Source: Bacteroidota bacterium (GTDB lineage Bacteria; Bacteroidota; Bacteroidia; Chitinophagales; Chitinophagaceae). From it: a stretch of 6,834 nucleotides of DNA. Below, one piece after another: positions 6,714 to 6,834 of the stretch (within the stretch, counting starts at the first letter, position 1; every line of letters starts with the position of its first letter). Below the pieces are notes generated by a model, which was not told the DNA's origin, searched no databases, and worked only from the letters and a program-made list of their open reading frames with translations. The position numbers were made by a program, and so were the translations under genes. Location of the stretch: contig JAFDXS010000128.1 of assembly GCA_018267795.1 (NCBI GenBank), forward strand, positions 1-6,834, written 5' to 3'.

Positions 6714-6834
6714 ATGCGTCTTCGTTTCAGCCATTTACTTATCCTTTGCCTATGTACGCTCCTGGCCAGCTGCGATGGGTATCAAAAAGTCCTAAAAAGC
6801 AGTGATGTTAATTACAAGCTCACTAAGGCAAACG
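6714..6834 (+). CDS. bamD: BamD-like outer-membrane lipoprotein, first 40 residues (3' end cut off by window)
   Basis: BamD is a periplasm-facing outer-membrane lipoprotein with tetratricopeptide repeats that works with BamA to insert beta-barrel proteins. Only 40 codons are in the window. They encode a lipoprotein signal peptide: basic start MRLRFSH, hydrophobic core LLILCLCTL, and the lipobox LASC with the lipidated cysteine at residue 20. The mature part begins CDGYQKVLKSSDVNYKLTKA, which resembles the YQK(V/L)LKSxDxxYKxxKA start common to Bacteroidota BamD, recalled from family members. The tetratricopeptide repeats would follow outside the window, so the call rests on this short stretch. 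Asp at position +2 would signal inner-membrane retention in E. coli, but that rule is not expected to apply in Bacteroidota. The ATG at 6714 is chosen because it gives a complete signal peptide. The gene diverges from the dcw operon. Confidence 0.8.
   Translation, partial: MRLRFSHLLILCLCTLLASCDGYQKVLKSSDVNYKLTKAN

Overview
The window is the 5' part of a division and cell wall (dcw) cluster from a member of the Bacteroidota, most likely a Chitinophagaceae-like organism (family assignment is inference). The evidence is the gene order mraZ-rsmH-ftsL-ftsI-murE-mraY, the wide FtsL-like protein between rsmH and ftsI, a PASTA-tailed FtsI, a MraY with a long extra periplasmic loop, few Shine-Dalgarno sequences, and a divergent lipoprotein whose start (CDGYQKVLKSSDVNYKLTKA) matches the beginning of Bacteroidota BamD. 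Base composition is moderate to AT-leaning and looks even along the coding part. I saw no sign of mobile DNA.

Layout: six genes lie on the minus strand and are read from right to left. mraZ (6425-5955) comes first, then rsmH (5953-5048), ftsL-like (5051-4674), ftsI (4670-2574), murE (2565-1099) and mraY (1085 to beyond base 1, so truncated at its 3' end). Junctions are a 4-bp overlap or gaps of 1 to 13 bp, with no terminator between genes, which fits one transcript. To the right, 6426-6713 is a divergent intergenic region of 288 bp, followed by the first 40 codons of a bamD-like gene on the plus strand.

How it works together: MraZ is the transcription factor of the cluster. RsmH methylates 16S rRNA. 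The FtsL-like protein and FtsI belong to the septal peptidoglycan synthesis machine. MurE adds the third amino acid (meso-diaminopimelate, judging from its DNPR motif) to the cytoplasmic precursor, and MraY moves the finished precursor to the lipid carrier (lipid I). BamD belongs to outer-membrane protein assembly, so the intergenic region separates inner envelope and wall functions from outer membrane functions.

The coding content is conventional. The most interesting material is in the intergenic region. Just upstream of mraZ there are four GTG(T/G) direct repeats at an exact 10-bp period, a good candidate MraZ operator. Farther right there is a perfect DnaA-box 9-mer inside a 21-bp-spaced direct repeat, a 12-bp perfect palindrome, and a Bacteroidota-type -7 element very close to the bamD start. 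I did not find an undescribed system here.
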